This document shows positions 1 to 4,736 of a DNA stretch of 5,850 bases, piece by piece. Below the pieces are notes generated by a model, which was given only the letters and a program-made list of their open reading frames with translations, was not told the origin of the DNA and did not search any database. The first letter of the stretch is position 1; each line of letters opens with the position of its first letter. Source of the stretch: Xanthobacteraceae bacterium (lineage in GTDB: Bacteria > Pseudomonadota > Alphaproteobacteria > Rhizobiales > Xanthobacteraceae); contig JASHRR010000493.1 in assembly GCA_030037185.1 (NCBI GenBank), positions 1 to 5,850 on the forward strand, read 5' to 3'. A program made the translations under genes and the position numbers.

Positions 1-1525
1 TCTCGCCGCCGGCAGCAACGCTGACATCCGTCAACGTGCCGACACACGCACCACCGTGATCGACCTCGGCGGCCGCACCGTCGTGCCGGGCTTGATGGAT
101 TCGCACATTCACGCACTGCGGGCCGGCCTCACCTACGCGGTTGAGCTGAGCTGGATCGGGGTGCCGAGCCTGGCGAGGGGCCTCGAACTCATTCGCGAGA
201 CGGCGCAGCGGTCGCCGCCGGGCGCTTGGATCAAGATCGGCGGCGGCTGGACCGAATTGCAGTTCGCGGAGAAACGCGGCCCGACCATCGAGGAGTTGGT
301 CGCCGCAGCGCCCGACCGGCCCGTCTATGTGCAGCGCCTCTACAACACGGCCTGGATCACGCCGGCCGGCCTCAAGCTGATGAAGCTCACACCGGGCAGC
401 GAAATCCCCGGCGGCAAGGCCGACAAGGATGCCAACGGCAACCTCACCGGGGTCTTCACGGGCGTCAATCGCACGTTCAATTTCTTCACCGCAAAAATTC
501 CGGGGCCGAGCTTTTCCGACCAGGTCGCCGGCACCGCCAAGTATTTCCGCGAACTCAACCGGCTCGGCATGACGGCCATCAATGACTTCCCGGGCGGCGG
601 CATGTTCCCGCAAGATTTCCGCGCGGTTCAAACGTTATGGTCCAAGGGCGAAATGACGCTGCGGGTGTCATTCCATATTTCCTCGAACAGCCAGCATACG
701 CTTGATGACTTCAAGTCGCTGACGGTGTTCACGCCGATGAATTTCGGCGACGACATGCTGCGCTACCGCGGCATCGGGGAGTCGCTGACCCAGGGCATCT
801 ATGACGGCTCCACGGTCGGATTGCCCTATAGTCCGAGCGCCAAGGACTGGGATGAGTTCTGCGCGGTGGCGAAGTGGGCGGCCGAACGCGGCATCCAGGT
901 GCATCAGCATGCCGCCAGCGATCGTGCTGCGGCAGGGATCCTTGACTGCTTCGAAGCCGTAAACAAGGAAATCCCGCTCGCCGGTCTGCGCTGGCAGATC
1001 GCCCACATCGAGAACGCTTCGCAGCAAACGTTGCAGCGCATGAAGGCGCTGAACATGGGATGGGCCGTGCAGGATCGCCTTCTCTATGCAGGCCACATCG
1101 TTGCGAAGGCGCTGGGGCCGGAGGCATCGGAGCGGGCGCCGCCGATCAAGACCGCGCTCAAGATCGGCCTGCATGTGGCGGCGGGGACAGATTCTGATCA
1201 GGTTGCCCCCTATAATCCGTTCGTCTCTATTCGTTGGCTGCTGGACGGCAAGATGATCGACGGCACTCCCATGCGCGCGCCGGAAGAGTCGCCCAACCGC
1301 GAGGAAGCGTTGCGCATGTATTCGCTGAATTCCGCGTGGTTCACCTTCGACGAAACCAGGCGCGGCTCGCTGGAGGCGGGCAAATATGCCGATCTCGCCG
1401 TGCTGTCGGACGACTATCTGACCGCACCGGTTGAGCAGGTCGGCGATTTACATTCGCTGCTTACCATGATCGGCGGCAAGGCAGTGTATGGCGAGGGGCC
1501 GTTCGCGGCATTGGAGGGCAAGTGA
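1..1525 (+). CDS. YtcJ-type amidohydrolase (Amidohydro_3), 5' end missing
   Basis: This is a metal-dependent amidohydrolase that probably cleaves an amide, formamide or related C-N bond; the substrate cannot be told from sequence. The frame is open to the left edge (first whole codon at 2) and stops with TGA at 1523-1525, giving 507 visible residues. The GTG at 56 is internal, because family-like sequence (LAAGSNADIRQ) precedes it. Numbered from that GTG codon, the visible motifs are the strand-1 metal motif DSHIH (15-19), GGGW (62-65), a DGS loop (250-252), VHQHAASD (282-289, replacing the usual HAIGD-like motif), AHIEN (316-320) and GTDSD (377-381). A C-terminal composite-domain segment, GSLEAGKYADLAVL, follows at 437-450. 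YtcJ-like proteins are usually about 540-620 residues, so roughly 40-100 residues lie outside the window, possibly including a signal peptide. The gene converges on the solute-binding protein gene. Family assignment is firm; substrate is unknown. Confidence 0.93.
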   Translation, partial: LAAGSNADIRQRADTRTTVIDLGGRTVVPGLMDSHIHALRAGLTYAVELSWIGVPSLARGLELIRETAQRSPPGAWIKIGGGWTELQFAEKRGPTIEELVAAAPDRPVYVQRLYNTAWITPAGLKLMKLTPGSEIPGGKADKDANGNLTGVFTGVNRTFNFFTAKIPGPSFSDQVAGTAKYFRELNRLGMTAINDFPGGGMFPQDFRAVQTLWSKGEMTLRVSFHISSNSQHTLDDFKSLTVFTPMNFGDDMLRYRGIGESLTQGIYDGSTVGLPYSPSAKDWDEFCAVAKWAAERGIQVHQHAASDRAAAGILDCFEAVNKEIPLAGLRWQIAHIENASQQTLQRMKALNMGWAVQDRLLYAGHIVAKALGPEASERAPPIKTALKIGLHVAAGTDSDQVAPYNPFVSIRWLLDGKMIDGTPMRAPEESPNREEALRMYSLNSAWFTFDETRRGSLEAGKYADLAVLSDDYLTAPVEQVGDLHSLLTMIGGKAVYGEGPFAALEGK

Positions 1526-1563
1526 TCGTCGCGGGGTAGAGCATGTTACGAGCCGTGTAACGC

Positions 1564-1605
1564 TCGCCCGGTTTGATCGCGATCTGGCAGCCACCGACCG
1601 GGCGA
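1564..1605. terminator. Inverted repeat in convergent gap, possible bidirectional terminator
   Basis: TCGCCCGGT (1564-1572) and ACCGGGCGA (1597-1605) are perfect 9-bp inverted arms with a 24-nt loop. The loop contains its own 10-bp palindrome, GATCGCGATC (1575-1584). The structure lies about 39 nt past the amidohydrolase stop codon and 129 nt past the stop of the oppositely oriented solute-binding protein gene, where a shared terminator would be expected. No T-run follows on either strand, so intrinsic termination is uncertain. The rest of the 1526-1733 gap has only short weak hairpins (GTTAC/GTAAC at 1545-1561, CGAAC/GTTCG at 1715-1730) and no convincing gene. Confidence 0.35.
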
Positions 1606-1733
1606 TAGGCGGTTGCCTCGCGCCGGGCCATCTTATGTTCGGTCGGCCCAATCAAGCATGCGCTGCCTCGATGCGTCATCTGCAACGCCTGCCAGCTGCG
1701 ACAGCGCCTCGACGCGAACTCGCGGGTTCGACG

Positions 1734-2735
1734 TCACTCAAGCTTGACATTGGCCACCCGGCCGACTTCGGCCCACATCTTGGTTTCCGTGTCTATCAAG
1801 CGTGCAAACTCCGCCGCGGTGCTGCCGACGGTCGGCGTCGCCATCGCCTTGAACTGGCCCTTTACATCGGCCATCTGCATGATCTTGCGCAGCTCAGTTT
1901 CGAGCTTGCGGATGACGCTGGGCGGCGTCGCGGCAGGCGCGAATAGGCCGCTCCACAGGCCGACCTCCATGCCGGATACGCCAGCCTCTGCCATGGTCGG
2001 CACATCGGGAAGATCCTCCAGCCGCGTCCTGGACGTAACCGCGAGGGCGCGGACCTGTCCGCCCTTGACCTGCGGCGTCGTGGGTGGCGGATCGGCGATC
2101 GCAAACACCGACTGCCGGCCGATGACGCTGACGAGCGATTCGTTGCTGCTCTTGTAGGGGATCGCGGTCGCCGGCGCGCCGGTGCGCAATTTGAAGAGTT
2201 CGGTCGCCAAGGTGAATGCCGACGAGGCGGTCGCGTAGTTGGCCTTGTCCGGATTGGCCTTCATCCACGATACCAATTCCTGCACGCTTTTCGCCGGATG
2301 CGACGGGTAGATCGAAAGTATCAACGGAAACGACGCGATATTGGAAATCGGCGCGAAATCCTTGAGCGTCGCATAAGGCGGCCTTACCGAGATGGCCGGG
2401 ATGATGCTCATCGCGCCGCTCGCGCCCACCAGCAGCGTGTAACCGTCAGGCGGCGCTGCCATCACGGAGAGGGCCGCGAGGCTGCCGCCAGCGCCCACTT
2501 TGTTCTCGATGATCACGCTCTGGCCAAAGTCGTCCTGAAGCTTCTGGCCGATAATGCGGGCGATGATGTCGTTGCCGCCTCCGGCCGCAAACCCGACCAC
2601 GATCTTAATGGTCTTGTTCGGGTAATTCGCCGCTGGATCAGTCTGCGCCCAGGCGGTCCCAGCCACTCCTGCAAGCATCGCGAACGTCATCAGCCCGGCG
2701 GCGCGAACTCTGCGACGCAAACCGGTGATTTTCAT
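1734..2735 (-). CDS. Bug/TctC-family periplasmic solute-binding protein
   Basis: This is a periplasmic substrate receptor of the tripartite tricarboxylate transporter type (Bug family). Such proteins capture small, often carboxylated, organic molecules and pass them to TctA/TctB membrane subunits. The protein has 333 residues, the usual family length. A signal peptide is clear: basic start (MKITGLRRR), hydrophobic core, and AWA before the predicted cleavage after residue 30. Family landmarks follow: YPNKTIKIVVGFAAGGGNDI (38-57, ligand loop), VIIENKVGAGG (74-84), PDGYTLL (96-102), PYKSSNES (193-200) and LEDLPDVPTMAEAGV (239-253). The ATG at 2735 was chosen over upstream starts because GGAGGA (2746-2741) lies 5 nt before it and the signal peptide begins there. 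The longer open frame to 3362 overlaps the divergent gene and carries no domain. Neither tctA nor tctB is in the window, so this may be one of the many orphan Bug receptors. Ligand is unknown. Confidence 0.95.
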   Translation of the reverse strand: MKITGLRRRVRAAGLMTFAMLAGVAGTAWAQTDPAANYPNKTIKIVVGFAAGGGNDIIARIIGQKLQDDFGQSVIIENKVGAGGSLAALSVMAAPPDGYTLLVGASGAMSIIPAISVRPPYATLKDFAPISNIASFPLILSIYPSHPAKSVQELVSWMKANPDKANYATASSAFTLATELFKLRTGAPATAIPYKSSNESLVSVIGRQSVFAIADPPPTTPQVKGGQVRALAVTSRTRLEDLPDVPTMAEAGVSGMEVGLWSGLFAPAATPPSVIRKLETELRKIMQMADVKGQFKAMATPTVGSTAAEFARLIDTETKMWAEVGRVANVKLE

Positions 2736-2758
2736 TGGCGTCCTCCGGTTGATGTCAA

Positions 2759-2784
2759 GCCGCCTAGACCTCTGGGCAGGCGGC
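2759..2784 (-). promoter_or_regulatory. GC-rich inverted repeat in leader of solute-binding protein gene
   Basis: GCCGCCT (2759-2765) and AGGCGGC (2778-2784) form a perfect 7-bp inverted repeat with a 12-nt loop. It ends 23 nt upstream of the solute-binding protein start, just above the GGAGGA ribosome binding site. If transcribed it would make a stable hairpin in the 5' leader. It could be a leader structure or a protein site; nothing in the sequence decides between them. Confidence 0.35.
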
Positions 2785-2846
2785 AAGGCTGCAGGCGCAC
2801 GGGTCATGGCACCATCGCGATCGTGTGTCGCCGCCGCGCAACACTT

Positions 2847-2867
2847 GATCACAATAGCACGGTGATC
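2847..2867. promoter_or_regulatory. Candidate operator GATCAC-N9-GTGATC
   Basis: The perfect 6-bp inverted repeat GATCAC (2847-2852) / GTGATC (2862-2867) has a 9-nt spacer, so its half-sites are centred 15 bp apart. It lies about 112 nt upstream of the solute-binding protein start and overlaps the best, though weak, -10-like hexamer for that gene. The geometry suits a dimeric repressor or activator. The regulator family cannot be named, and no regulator gene is in the window. Confidence 0.3.
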
Positions 2868-2971
2868 GCCGGGGCAGAACCGGATCAGCGCCGGCCAGAC
2901 GCTCCCCCGCGCAGGTATCGCGCGAACGGCTGCGACAACATGCACCCACCCCTTATCAAACCACCCATCAC

Positions 2972-3002
2972 ACACCAATATGCGTTTGGTGTTCGTTCGA
3001 AC
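2972..3002. promoter_or_regulatory. Inverted repeat and adjacent palindrome upstream of Tim44-like gene
   Basis: ACACCAA (2972-2978) and TTGGTGT (2986-2992) are perfect 7-bp inverted arms around a 7-nt spacer. Two bases later lies the 8-bp palindrome GTTCGAAC (2995-3002). The pair sits 37-67 nt upstream of the Tim44-like start, a typical position for an operator or for the promoter and 5' leader. No match to a known regulator consensus is claimed. Confidence 0.35.
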
Positions 3003-3038
3003 AGGGCGCGGCGGGCGCGGCCGCCTGAGGAGGAGCTG

Positions 3039-3989
3039 ATGTTCCGCAAAATTTGTCGGATTTTCACGGCTGTGGCGATTGTCGCGGCGACGACGGGCTT
3101 GCTGGCTGCCGACGCCGATGCGCGCATTGGCGGAGGTCTCAGTCTGGGCAGCCGCGGATCGCGCACGTTCTCGGCACCGCCGCCAACATCGACCATGCCA
3201 TCGGCCTCGCCGATGCAGCGCACCGTCACACAGCCGAATTTCGGCAATCCCCGGCCGGGTTTCACACCCTGGACGGGAGGCTTGTTTGGTCGCTCCGGGT
3301 TCTGGGGAGGACTCGCGGCAGGCTTCCTCGGCGCGGGCCTGTTCGGTCTGTTGTTCGGCCACGGCTTCTTTGGCGGCGTTTTCGGACTGGTGTCGTTCCT
3401 CGGGCTCATCTTCCAGCTTGGGCTGGTCGCACTGCTCGCCATGTTCCTATGGCGTTGGTTCCAGCGCCGCAGCGAGCCCGCCTATGCTGGACCGCTCTAT
3501 CGCGACAGCTCATCGATGGGGGGCCTGCGCGGCCTGGGTCTCGGCGGCGGGCAGAGCGCAAGCAACACCGGCGCTCGTCAGCGCAGCGATGACGTGGGCA
3601 TCAACAACGCCGACTATGATGCGTTCGAGCGCCTGCTCGGCGAAATCCAAACGGCATACAGCAACGAGGATCTGAGCGCGCTGCGCAGCCACGCCACGCC
3701 CGAAATGGTTTCCTATTTCTCTGAGGACCTGGCACAGAACGCGAGCCGAGGCGTCGTCAACCGCATCTCTGATGTCAAGCTCCTGCAGGGCGATCTTGCC
3801 GAAGCGTGGCGCGAGGGCGGCACCGATTATGCGACCGTTGCGATGCGGTTCGCGCTCAACGATGTCATGATTGACCGGGCCAGCGGGCGGGTTATCGAGG
3901 GCGGCCCGCAGGAGGTCGCTGAAGCGTGGACGTTCCGTCGCGCCGGCGGCGGCCAGTGGATGCTGACGGCGATCCAGCAGGCCCGCTAA
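3039..3989 (+). CDS. Membrane-anchored Tim44-like domain protein
   Basis: The protein has 316 residues and an alphaproteobacterial Tim44-like layout. A signal peptide spans 1-28 (MFRKICRIF, hydrophobic core, ADA before the predicted cleavage). A low-complexity Gly/Ser/Pro/Thr linker spans about 29-86. A Gly/Phe-rich hydrophobic stretch lies at 87-110 and a clear membrane segment at about 113-138. The basic stop-transfer WRWFQRR (138-144) follows, then a Gly-rich linker (160-172) and a C-terminal Tim44-like domain (about 186-316: DYDAFERLLGEIQTAYSNED, SYFSEDL, VAEAWTFRR, WMLTAIQQ). The domain is a small alpha+beta fold that in mitochondria binds the inner membrane and the TIM23 motor; the bacterial role is not settled. 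With one cleaved signal and one membrane span, the domain would face the cytoplasm; two spans would put it in the periplasm. The ATG at 3039 is fixed by GAGGAGGAG (3027-3035) and by the signal peptide. It appears monocistronic. Confidence 0.9.
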   Translation: MFRKICRIFTAVAIVAATTGLLAADADARIGGGLSLGSRGSRTFSAPPPTSTMPSASPMQRTVTQPNFGNPRPGFTPWTGGLFGRSGFWGGLAAGFLGAGLFGLLFGHGFFGGVFGLVSFLGLIFQLGLVALLAMFLWRWFQRRSEPAYAGPLYRDSSSMGGLRGLGLGGGQSASNTGARQRSDDVGINNADYDAFERLLGEIQTAYSNEDLSALRSHATPEMVSYFSEDLAQNASRGVVNRISDVKLLQGDLAEAWREGGTDYATVAMRFALNDVMIDRASGRVIEGGPQEVAEAWTFRRAGGGQWMLTAIQQAR

Positions 3990-4013
3990 AGCACGTTCCC
4001 GGCAGATCGAAAT

Positions 4014-4023
4014 CCCGGCCGGG
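4014..4023. repeat. 10-bp GC palindrome downstream of Tim44-like gene
   Basis: CCCGGCCGGG is a perfect 10-bp palindrome 25 nt after the TAA stop, just before the larger stem-loop. It may simply reflect GC-rich sequence, or form part of a compound 3' structure. Confidence 0.4.
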
Positions 4024-4027
4024 TCCT

Positions 4028-4057
4028 GGCGGACGCCCGCAAGGCAGGGCGTCTGCC
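4028..4057 (+). terminator. Long stem-loop, probable terminator of Tim44-like gene
   Basis: GGCGGACGCCC (4028-4038) pairs with GGGCGTCTGCC (4047-4057) around an 8-nt loop (4039-4046). This gives an 11-bp stem with one G-U pair (4031/4054) and ten Watson-Crick pairs. It begins 39 nt past the TAA stop and is the strongest hairpin I found in the window. No T-run follows. That is common at terminators of GC-rich alphaproteobacteria, but it leaves open a role as a 3' stability hairpin. Confidence 0.6.
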
Positions 4058-4133
4058 CGCGCCAAGCGCGCGCACGAGCGTTGGGGTCGTCACTCAAACC
4101 AGCGTCAGTTGTCGGTTTCCTGCATGCACCTGC

Positions 4134-4171
4134 CCCCCAGCTTCGGCGGGCGGACCGCTCACGGTTTTGTT
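4134..4171 (+). other. UUCG-capped imperfect stem followed by T-rich tract
   Basis: An imperfect stem (4134-4141 with 4146-4153, two mismatches) is closed by C-TTCG-G (4141-4146), a very stable RNA tetraloop. It is followed by a 4-bp hairpin ACCG/CGGT (4154-4165) running into TTTTGTT (4165-4171). It could be a second terminator upstream of the small exported protein gene, but the stem mismatches make this weak. Confidence 0.25.
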
Positions 4172-4187
4172 AACCTTAATGAACCTT
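4170..4187 (+). promoter_or_regulatory. Tandem TTAACCTT / TGAACCTT with 10-bp period
   Basis: TTAACCTT (4170-4177) and TGAACCTT (4180-4187) differ at one base and start 10 bp apart, one helical turn. They lie within a markedly AT-rich 100-bp stretch (4161-4260, 41% GC by count) upstream of the small exported protein gene. The layout recalls CtrA sites (TTAA-N7-TTAAC in the literature), but here the spacing is one base shorter and the second half is TGAAC. It is a plausible regulator site only. Confidence 0.3.
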
Positions 4188-4201
4188 CCCAGTGTCGGAA
4201 C

Positions 4202-4219
4202 GACGAATACATATTCGTC
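4202..4219. promoter_or_regulatory. Palindromic operator candidate GACGAATA-CA-TATTCGTC
   Basis: GACGAATA (4202-4209) and TATTCGTC (4212-4219) are perfect 8-bp inverted arms with a 2-nt centre. The element ends 46 nt before the ATG of the small exported protein. Outer arms CCAGT (4189-4193) and ACTGG (4222-4226) flank it, giving a nested second inverted repeat. Its AT-rich core and position suit a repressor operator overlapping the promoter. A hairpin in a leader RNA is the alternative. Confidence 0.45.
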
Positions 4220-4265
4220 ATACTGGTGAAAATCTTTCGCCACATAACGAAAACTGGAAGTCGCC

Positions 4266-4574
4266 ATGAGCACGTCCCGCCGATCCTTCACCGCACTTGC
4301 GGTCGTTGCCAGCGTCTTTTTCGGCGTCCTGTCAAGTTCTCATGCGCAGCCTCTCGGACCTGTCCAGTCCCTCAACGGACCAAACGGCTTTCCGGCGGTG
4401 CACTGCTCGCGTCCTGCCGATCAGGAAGCGCTCCGCCTCAACCAACTCGCCGAACTCCTCGACAAATCGCGAAGCATGGCGGTGCACAATCCGCTGTTGC
4501 TCGCGGATGTCGCCTATTATGAAGCCGAGCTTGCAGCGAGTCGCCGATGCCTCCAGTCCCTGGCGGCCCGGTGA
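4266..4574 (+). CDS. Small exported protein with two cysteines, unknown function
   Basis: I do not recognise a family for this 102-residue protein. Residues 1-27 form a signal peptide (MSTSRRSFTA, hydrophobic core AVVASVFFGVL, SHA before the cut). The N-region has SRRSF, which fits the twin-arginine core (S/T)RRxF, so Tat export is possible, though Sec cannot be excluded. The mature part is about 75 residues: a Pro/Gly-rich start (QPLGPVQSLNGPNGFP), Cys47, then helix-like sequence rich in Ala/Leu/Glu to Cys95. The two cysteines could join two helices by a disulfide. The ATG at 4266 is supported by GGAAG at 4256-4260 with a 5-nt gap and by the signal peptide. It has its own AT-rich upstream region and a hairpin separating it from the Tim44-like gene, so it is probably transcribed alone. 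It converges on the hydantoinase gene. That it is a real gene is fairly sure; its function is unknown. Confidence 0.75.
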   Translation: MSTSRRSFTALAVVASVFFGVLSSSHAQPLGPVQSLNGPNGFPAVHCSRPADQEALRLNQLAELLDKSRSMAVHNPLLLADVAYYEAELAASRRCLQSLAAR

Positions 4575-4636
4575 GACGCGTTCAGCGATGTTGAATTTCC
4601 AATCATCGGCGCCCGGTCGTTGCGGCTGCGGCGCAT

Positions 4637-4663
4637 ATCGGCTGTCACCAATGTGCGGCCGAT
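4637..4663. other. Inverted repeat in convergent gap
   Basis: ATCGGC (4637-4642) and GCCGAT (4658-4663) form a 6-bp inverted repeat with a 15-nt loop, in the 162-bp gap between the small exported protein gene (plus) and the hydantoinase gene (minus). It could be a weak shared terminator. No T-run adjoins it, and nothing else in 4575-4736 looks like a gene. Confidence 0.25.
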
Positions 4664-4736
4664 CTCGCGAAACCCGCGGTCGGAAGGCGGCGCCTCAGAA
4701 GACCTGCGATTCGGTTTATTTGATCGCTCTATAGCC

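Larger units (their letters stand above)
2736..3038. promoter_or_regulatory. Divergent intergenic control region (303 bp)
   Basis: This gap separates the start codons of the solute-binding protein gene (minus) and the Tim44-like gene (plus), so both promoters should lie here. It carries no convincing coding sequence, although several frames stay open because of high GC. It holds four separate inverted or palindromic elements, listed individually. A weak sigma-70-like pair for the minus strand (TTCTGC, 17 nt, TATTGT) can be read through about 2852-2880. For the plus strand, TTATCA (2953-2958) has only a poor -10 partner. Neither promoter is assigned with confidence. Confidence 0.5.

Noticed and set aside
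668..1174. A 168-codon open frame on the minus strand inside the amidohydrolase gene.
   Set aside because: It lies fully antisense to a well-supported gene. Its Arg/Leu-rich composition and lack of motifs mark it as a GC-bias artefact.
1719..1735. A GGGTTCGA segment resembling a tRNA T-loop, with possible attachment-site meaning.
   Set aside because: No acceptor, anticodon or D arm can be built around it and there is no integrase or CCA end nearby.
1488..1946. A 152-codon plus-strand open frame spanning the convergent gap.
   Set aside because: It starts inside the amidohydrolase in another frame and ends antisense in the solute-binding protein gene. It has no ribosome binding site or motif.
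2298..3038. A long upstream extension of the Tim44-like frame on the plus strand, antisense to the solute-binding protein gene.
   Set aside because: The Arg/His-rich translation is typical of a shadow frame in GC-rich DNA, and the ATG at 3039 has an ideal ribosome binding site followed by a signal peptide.
2736..3362. A 209-residue N-terminal extension of the solute-binding protein frame on the minus strand.
   Set aside because: It overlaps the divergent Tim44-like gene, has no recognisable domain, and the ATG at 2735 has a strong ribosome binding site and begins a clear signal peptide.
3510..4097. A 195-codon minus-strand open frame over the 3' part of the Tim44-like gene.
   Set aside because: It is antisense to conserved domain sequence, runs through the probable terminator hairpin, and shows no recognisable domain.
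4197..4221. GGAAC at 4197-4201 as the -35 of an EcfG (general stress) promoter.
   Set aside because: No CGTT-like -10 occurs at 16-17 nt spacing; the sequence there is TCAT/CATA.
3926..4522. A 198-codon plus-strand frame bridging the Tim44-like gene and the small exported protein gene.
   Set aside because: It overlaps both supported genes out of frame and crosses the hairpin and AT-rich promoter-like region.
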